From assembly GCA_030549495.1 (NCBI GenBank), contig JAUIRK010001009.1:1-64000 (forward strand): 64,000 nt of DNA, in the 5' to 3' direction. The notes under the pieces were generated by a model. That model was not told the DNA's origin and searched no databases. It saw only the letters and a list, made by a program, of their open reading frames with translations. The translations under genes and the position numbers were made by a program. Origin of the DNA: Nectonema munidae. Lineage: Eukaryota; Nematomorpha; Nectonematoida; Nectonematidae. Positions 58,501-64,000 of this stretch are shown here, piece by piece; the stretch's first letter is position 1, and each line of letters starts with the position of its first letter.

Positions 58501-61500
58501 GTTTTGATTTTGTTCACAAGCGTAGAAATAATGGAGGTAGTGATGTAGGTTTTTACATCAATAAAAAGTAAGCCTATCGAATTGTCAATAATTTTCATAT
58601 CTCGTGCACACGTTTGAGTATTTTAATCATTCAATTGAATGAGCTGAAGCATGAAATTAATCATAAATATGGATAAAGGAAAGAATTTTTACATAATTTG
58701 TCAAGCATAGATGAAAAAGAAAACACTTTTTTCTTTAAATTTATTACAAGTAAGCTCAAATAAGATTACAAGATACGGTCGTGCGAGTGTTAGGCATCAA
58801 AGATACAAAGGAAGCACAGAATCGATATCAAAAGATAGCTTGGGATATCCTAAGTTTTGTTCAGGATCCAATGAGTTCGAAATACACATATCTGACTGTA
58901 CTATGTTATATACAATAACTGAACTAAAAAAACAATATATTTTTTCTTTATATGATTTTTAAAAATGTTGATTGTAATTAAATGAGTTGCAGGATAATAA
59001 CTTCATACATCGAAAGTAAATTATAATTTGAAATAAACTTACACTTGTAATTAGTTCGAAAGCTTTGTTCATGTGATTATGAACGAGGCCACGAATGATC
59101 TGCGCTAGCTCACATTCAGGATAGCGAAGACATAACTAAAAAAAGTACAGGACATAAAGCAAAAGGAATCAACATTTATTCCTTATTTATTTACTCAACG
59201 GTCTTGCATATTGTAGTCAAGTTATTACAAAATTTGAGAGTAATTATATCTTTATATCCCCCCTTAGAAATACGCTTGAAAATTAAAATTTGGATTTGGC
59301 AAACATAACATGCAACATTGACTTATTTTAAGGGACAGGTTATGCGTGAATTCAGGGGTTAATGGAGTTAATGGAGTCGGAGACACCAAATAATTAGTGA
59401 CGCCTTTTTTTAACTCCTCGTATGATGAAAGTTTGCAAGCACTATTATATAAGTTTTTTCTTATTATGAATGCCCTTCCTTCAACACAGGTTAGTGCGGA
59501 GCGACAACCTGATCTTAGAGCCAAAATGAAGAAAGACATAATTGACTCTATTCTTTTTTGAGAACAAATTCACAGCATTGTTGGTAATAAAAACAAATTT
59601 TATTCCAGTGCGCTTCTTTTTTCTTTATCCCACGGGTTCCAAACAAAGTATTAGCTGTGGCTTTTTGTGTAGTAAAAGAATTAGCCAGTCTGGTCTTTAG
59701 GACTGCAAAACACGCTACTACTTCAAAAAAAAAGTAAGCAAAACATGCATTATACTTTATTATTTTTTATAATAACGCATACATACACTTTTTTTCCGGG
59801 TATAAATAATTTGCCAGAAGTAGTCAAAGTCTAATTATGTCAAATTTTTTGTCTTTTAAACTTCAAATATACTTGTAGTTAATTTTTTCTGTTTTCAAAA
59901 TTTTTAATATATTTGAAATAGTTTGATATTGAAAAAGTTTGAAATTCAGATAAAACTCAAAAGCTGGCTTTGATTAGTTTTATTAAAATTTTTAATAAAA
60001 AGTATTTTTTGTTTTAAATTTAAACAATACCTTGTCATCTTATATTTCAGCGTCTTATGAAGTTTTGGAAGCATTACACCCAAAATTGTTAAAAGTCTTG
60101 ATTTACTGGAAAGACAAAAAAAGCAGGTTAAACAAAGTTAATGATTTCTTCTTCAAAGTCGATTATTTCACTTGCAGAAGTTTCTCTAGCATCCTTTGAG
60201 GTTGTATGGATGTATGCAGAATCCAAAAAAGTTATACATTGGAGAGGAGCTGTTGAAACCAGCAGCAATAGCAATGCTGAAAAACTAAATTACAGTGAAG
60301 AAAGCTGATACACACTTTTAAGCATAAACTGGTTAAATTTATTCGTACAATTAGGGTCGCTACTTCAAATTTAGGGTTGCAATCAACAAAGGTTGGGAAC
60401 CATTGCTTTATATCAACACTTAAATAAGTCAGTTAAAGCTTCAAAAAAACCATTGGGACCGAAATTACCTAGAAAATCTTATAATCGTAATTATGGTTCG
60501 TTCCCACAAAAAAATTGATGAAGATAATTTCAGAAAAAAATCACATCATGATCCAAACTCTGAACCCTTTCCCTTCATATACCGTACATAGACGTTTCCT
60601 GAATTACAATATAAACGCACTAATCATAAATTTAGCTGGTGAGAGTCACCAAAAAATCTTAACTCAGGAGTCGGATTCACGAGCATTTTAGGCTGGCTAT
60701 CCACCCCTGGCTGAATTCATAAATTTTTATAACTATTTTATTCATATAATAAAAAGTGGGAAGAAAATTACTTTTAAATTAGCCTATTCTTAAGACAATA
60801 CCAAAAATGAATCGATTGGATATAGAAAAAGAGGCAAAGCTTTATCATAACTAATCGTCTGTCGTGCACTTCCTACCAGATAATTTATTTCAAATAGCTT
60901 GTAAGAGAACTAATTACGCTCTATCAACAGAAGAAATGATTTTTAACAAGTTCCTCGTTTTAAAGCGCATCCCATGCTAGACCAAATCTAGAGCATTTTT
61001 ACCTTAGAAGTTGTGAGAAGCATCAAAGTAGACTTTTCGAGAATCGTGCGGGCAATACTCATCCGAGCTCTTCCCATTTCATTGAGTAAGTCCTATCGAG
61101 AAAAAGAATGCAACGAAATCAAATTGATTAAATGAGATGGATTGTCATTTTTGTGAACAGATTCAGGCAAACATACTTTGGAGTGTTTCCATCAAGCAGG
61201 CAAAAAAGCGCGCTTTACGAGCAAAGAAGATGTGATTGTGGATTCTAATCCATAGTGGGTAGTATCAAAATTTGGCATCTAGACAACCTTACCCAAGCCC
61301 CAAATATATGTAAAATGAAAATTATATAATGCAAAAAAAGATTGGCTACACAACGCATTGAGAAGATGGCGTAAAAAAGCTATATCAATTAAGTGTTTTT
61401 AAAACTTGCGCACCAGATTACCTACACTAATAGTATTGATAGGACTGACTTATCTAGCATAAGTTTGCGCTTGGTTTAAGGGGCGTGAGTAAGTTTGGTT

Positions 61501-63060
61501 AGGTAAGAGAAAACAGTCGAAACATTTTAATTATATGAATTTTTTCTTGTTTAACATTGAATCCAAAAAATCACTAAACAAAATCATAAATAGTATGGAA
61601 ATTTTACAAAAGTTTACATCTCAGGTTTAGAAAATAATAATAATGCACAGGAATATCTTGTGAAATTGATGCTCCAAAAACAATTGAAAATTGTACGATC
61701 CTTGAAGTATTCAAAGAATTCTTTGCATTGCCTCACTAAAATACGAAAAGGTCTTTACTTGCAATCAAGGAACTGGTGAGCCGGGCAACGCGCAGTTGCC
61801 TGTAAACCAGCATAGGTGGCTAATGTATGGATGGCGCATCAAACAACCAACAAACTAAAAAAACTATAAGGAACTGGTGATATAGCTTTCGTTCTTAATC
61901 CTGGAGTTTACATAGAGCACAGTGTATAGTTAAAAGATTAATTGTTAATTGATATTAAATAATGAATAAAGTTACTAGTAATGCTAATTTTTATATAAAT
62001 CATATAGTTGGCGATTTTACAATATAAAGATGAACAATGCCAGTGAGATTTCAATCAGCAGGAGATCCAACGAGTAATGTCTCAATTCCCTTCTCGTATC
62101 AACCAAGAAAAAGAGAGAAATGTGCTCATTACAATTGTGCTTGAGGGGATCGAGTCATAGAGGGAGCAGAAAGCATTTATTTATAACTCTTAAATGGAAT
62201 TTCTGATAAAAGTAAGTTTTAGAACATACAGCAAATTATGAGTTTAGAATAATTTTATTACTCTACATCAGAGGTCGGAAAAACCGCGATGCAAAATTCA
62301 ATTTATTCCAAATTATAATTACAATAAATGGAGATTTTTTTGAAATTTTTAGCTTCCAATTGTATTAGTTTATTTACTTTATTATGTTCTAGAATTAAAG
62401 TCCCAAACTATCAATCATTTTAAATCCTTCAGAAGGCAAGATTTTATTAAGTTCTATAAAAATATGAACTAAACTTTTACTTTTTGAAAAGAAGGTGACA
62501 AGCCCTAACGAGGAATTGCATAGGAACAACAGTCCTCCCCTATTTTTCAAATATAATTTTATATATGATTAACGTAATCACGACTCTATTGAAGGAAAAT
62601 AAGCGAATGTATAAAAAAAGATGTGTAAAGAAGAGCTTACTATTTGCATTTCGCCTGTCAAATACGCTAAATGGACCATATCTTTGCCAAAAATGTTAAA
62701 TTCTGAAACAAAGTCATCGTAATTGGTAATGCTTTGGAGTTTATCGAGCTTCCCCAAAATCTAGGATTCAAGAAATATATGATTTTGCTTGAATAACAAA
62801 TAAATTTCAATCACTTTATCCTTGCTCTGCGTCACATCGTCCATAGTAATTTGATCCAAAATTCTGAAAATTAGCATCACCGCTGAGATTAAAGATTCTC
62901 CTGCATTCGATAAAACTTTTTTATTCTCTGAGCTTTTAGAAAGAGCATCCTCAAAAACACTTTTAATACTTGAAGCAAAAACTCTGCCTAAAAGTTTAGA
63001 AGACAAAAATCGTTCATGATCATTCGTTTGTAATTTCATCAAAGCCAGCAAAAACTCTGC
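52522..63060 (-). CDS. CTNNAL1: Alpha-catulin, vinculin/alpha-catenin superfamily (partial gene)
   Basis: Exons in transcript order: 63060-62815, 62760-62641, 61092-61003, 59135-59043, 57466-57380, 57329-57132, 56735-56625 (end uncertain), 56103-55945, an uncertain one near 55790-55725, about 55115-54888, and 52812-52540. Nearly all are GT-AG and phase 0. The chain follows human alpha-catulin (recalled) from the N-terminal helical domain to the YLFTRGEGPL block, with long ungapped matches. The family's role is a helical-bundle scaffold linked to the cytoskeleton and Rho signalling. The first exon here begins at a splice acceptor, so 5' exons lie further right. The C-terminal exon(s) were not found. 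Confidence 0.9.
52540..52812 (-). CDS. CTNNAL1: Alpha-catulin exon with the YLFTKGDGPL block
   Basis: Acceptor TCATTTAG|GATGAC. Codes for MSQVGLNLKLDSLEIEML, then LAFSIYLFTKGDGPLSTTHT and CIQFQKSLADIVDLN. Human alpha-catulin has AYSLYLFTRGEGPLKTSQD here. The donor AAT|GTACTG at 52539-52538 is plausible. If not used, the frame ends five codons later (stop ending at 52522), giving a shortened C-terminus. Confidence 0.9.
54050..54480. repeat. Degenerate AATTCTGATT repeat in alpha-catulin intron
   Basis: Units like AATTCTGATTCTGATTCT recur at 54047-54095 and, spaced and inverted in part, at about 54375-54475. Looks like a decayed simple repeat. Confidence 0.5.
54888..55115 (-). CDS. CTNNAL1: Alpha-catulin exon, LSLPRPG
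   Basis: Codes for SFAFYGECVVCFASILFKHP, FSLFTDSWLNHVSQFQQLLN and FFSKNFYLSLPRPG; human has FQVTGQQIISAAETLTLHPS, CEAWESQISDMSTLLREIND and GYLSLPKP at the same spacing. Donor GGA|GTGTGT. The acceptor at 55116-55117 (ACTAATGAG) is the best guess; the start may be further right. Confidence 0.85.
55608..55672 (+). repeat. tRNA-like sequence, possible SINE head
   Basis: TGGCTCAATGAGTAGGCTTT followed by GCTTCAAATTCTCAG has A-box and B-box-like spacing, but is too degenerate to call a tRNA gene. Confidence 0.35.
55725..55790 (-). CDS. CTNNAL1: Possible alpha-catulin exon, phase unresolved
   Basis: ILCLSSHLFNVEKFTAKPAL and VNTFC sit where human has TCRLLRHISGTEPLEITCIH. An AG acceptor (GTGCTAG|TG) and a GTGATT donor exist, but the phase does not match the exon upstream as drawn. 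Low confidence in the boundaries. Confidence 0.45.
55945..56103 (-). CDS. CTNNAL1: Alpha-catulin exon, SEQKDSFIE
   Basis: Acceptor ATTTTAG, donor GAA|GTATAC, 53 codons. From QDLLSKSNHAHF to ELFSEQKDSFIE it aligns without gaps to human ADLLKYHADHVV...KLSEQKEQLVE over about 44 residues. Confidence 0.9.
56625..56735 (-). CDS. CTNNAL1: Alpha-catulin exon, donor uncertain
   Basis: Acceptor CTTTGCAG. Codes for PTVFEVRRHVLSKTLLTLHL and FKSKCVDGASFQNGYER. The frame stays open to 56553, but the only in-phase GT before that stop is AGA|GTAGAC at 56624-56623, which I used. Confidence 0.75.
57132..57329 (-). CDS. CTNNAL1: Alpha-catulin exon, EFTDSPAILDSHREEI
   Basis: Acceptor CGTTTTAG, donor AAA|GTATAC, 66 codons. 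FFEKLSDCVQEFTDSPAILD and SHREEILSQ match human ILERMEDFTDSAYTSHEHRERILEL. Confidence 0.9.
57380..57466 (-). CDS. CTNNAL1: Alpha-catulin exon
   Basis: Acceptor TTTTAAG, donor CAA|GTTCGT, 29 codons: VSLNFKYDTDALFNSVDVGS and AAYYILQFQ, corresponding to the SSISIFTGIKEFKMNIEAL region. Weakly conserved, but in phase with both neighbours. Confidence 0.7.
59043..59135 (-). CDS. CTNNAL1: Alpha-catulin exon, LCLRYPECE
   Basis: Acceptor TTTTTTAG, donor AGT|GTAAGT, 31 codons: LCLRYPECELAQIIRGLVHN and HMNKAFELITS, matching TCLRHPNCESAHKNKEGVFDRMKVALDK. Confidence 0.92.
60290..60410. repeat. hAT-like terminus in alpha-catulin intron
   Basis: Minus strand reads CAATGGTTCCCAACCTTTGT then TTGCAACCCTAAATTTGAAG, the form of short hAT ends. 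No partner end found. Confidence 0.4.
61003..61092 (-). CDS. CTNNAL1: Alpha-catulin exon, LEKSTLMLLTTSK
   Basis: Acceptor CGATAG, donor AAG|GTAAAA, 30 codons: DLLNEMGRARMSIARTILEK and STLMLLTTSK, matching human KKAKMAAARAVLEKCTMMLLTASK, a hallmark block of the superfamily. Confidence 0.93.
61176..61301 (-). repeat. tRNA-derived SINE, copy C (decayed)
   Basis: Same order of segments as copies A and B (plus strand: GGAGTGTTTCCATCAAGCAGG, then a TCTAATCC box and ACCCAAGCCCC) but with many changes. Confidence 0.65.
61478..61512 (+). repeat. SINE head fragment, opposite strand
   Basis: GGGGCGTGAGTAAGTTTGGTT matches the A-box end of the SINE above, alone and on the plus strand, about 180 bp from copy C. 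Confidence 0.55.
62641..62760 (-). CDS. CTNNAL1: Alpha-catulin exon, DDFVSEFNIFGKDM
   Basis: Follows a 52-bp intron. Acceptor AATCCTAG, donor ATA|GTAAGC, 40 codons: ILGKLDKLQSITNYDDFVSE and FNIFGKDMVHLAYLTGEMQI. With SKDK from the exon before, it matches SRNKVLATMERLEKVNSFQEF and GNEMVEFAHLSGDRQ without gaps. Confidence 0.93.
62815..63060 (-). CDS. CTNNAL1: Alpha-catulin exon, most 5' one in the window
   Basis: Acceptor TTCTTTTAG|GCAGAG, donor AAA|GTGATT, 82 codons. FLSSKLLGRVFASSIKSVFE and LSNAGESLISAVMLIFRILD correspond to the KTGVIKAARLLLSSVTKVLLLAD region. A second acceptor-like copy of the same 20-bp sequence lies inside the exon at 62975-62994, so the true start could be there. Confidence 0.85.
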
Positions 63061-64000
63061 CTAAAAGAAGATCATGTTTTATGGGATTTTTCCAAAGGGT
63101 TAAGTAGTCTTGATTTCGTAACAACGTCAACCCAAGCTTATATTTGCTTTCTAACAAAGGTTAGCTCTTAAACACAACATATTTTCATTTGTGCTCTCTT
63201 AATTTGGAATTCTTGCCAGAAATTATATTTAGAAAACGTAGTCTAACTCGAATTCCAGTGCCAGCTAAGAGACCATTCGTTTTTAATGTTTAATAAAAGC
63301 TTTTTACCAGTTATTATAATAAATGCATGTCCCACATTTATTTTCAAAATTTTAGATTTAAAGACATATTTTTATAGTGAGAAACAAGCGAATCTAAAGG
63401 AAAATTTAAGTCCGCACGATTAAAATTTTTTTTTCTTAAAAGGATTTTTCTCTGAATTTTTAATGAATGCGTAGAGCAGATGTGGATAACCTTTTATGGG
63501 GTATGCGCCAAACAGCGTATTCTGAATGATGCGCTATAATTTTTCATCCTTTATAAACCGGCTAACCATTAGAATAATTCACAATTTAAAAAAGAGTTAA
63601 AAAAAGTAGAGCGTTTTTATTTTCCTAAAGTCCATTTAGGTTATTAACCAACATCATAGAAAAAGAAAATCAAAATTTTTATCTCAAAAAATTATTTCAT
63701 TTTCATTATTTATGTAAAAACTGCATTTCTTAACCTTAGGTTTCCTCGGTTTCAAAGACCTCAAAAAATCGAACAAATTTTAACATAGAAAGTCTGCCAT
63801 TTCGGATTAGACGATGCGCTGCTTTCGGAGCATGCGCCATGGGTTGGATATTTACTCGTATCATTTTACGAATAGAACCATTTTTTCAGAAAATCAAATC
63901 TTTATAAAACTTAAACTTTTATGAAACGTTGTATCAATTATTAAAAAGCGAAAAAAAAAGTCTATTTTTAGAAGTTCGGATAGGAAATATGACCATACAT
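63061..64000. other. Alpha-catulin intron, continues past the window
   Basis: AT-rich, no exon or repeat that I can support. Confidence 0.45.

Overview
The window is AT-rich animal nuclear DNA: spliced genes, long introns and many transposons. Nothing in it looks bacterial or organellar. The mix (Ty3/gypsy, Merlin, pogo/Tigger, piggyBac, hAT, non-LTR elements and a tRNA-derived SINE) fits an invertebrate. I cannot name the phylum; a crustacean or cnidarian is only a guess.

Layout. (1) 1-4088: a Ty3/gypsy LTR retrotransposon with one 1178-codon Gag-Pol frame and nearly identical LTRs. (2) 5517-25806, plus strand: a nine-exon gene for a lysosomal phospholipase A2 of the LCAT family (PLA2G15/LPLA2). 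I assembled it from splice sites with matching phases. It gives 402 residues with the Ser-Asp-His triad and both disulfide pairs present, and it includes a 33-nt microexon. Its introns hold two Merlin-type elements, a pogo element, a hAT element and a 5'-truncated LINE. (3) 25.9-52.5 kb: an intergenic stretch of broken DNA transposons (two piggyBac, BED-finger hAT, a third Merlin), a LINE scrap, SINEs and a 1-kb block of G and T homopolymers (about 35.8-36.85 kb) that looks like a sequencing or assembly artefact. (4) 52.5-63.1 kb, minus strand: eleven exons of an alpha-catulin gene (CTNNAL1, vinculin/alpha-catenin superfamily). Its 5' exons lie outside what I could find, and its last exon(s) were not found.

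The two host genes are convergent and have no evident functional link: one encodes a secreted/lysosomal lipid hydrolase, the other a cytoskeletal/signalling scaffold. I found no new gene system. The points most worth a second look are the intact ends and 8-bp target duplications of the three Merlin-type elements, the hairpin at an internal-deletion junction, the PLA2G15 microexon, a 20-bp duplication carrying a second splice-acceptor-like site in alpha-catulin, and the homopolymer block.
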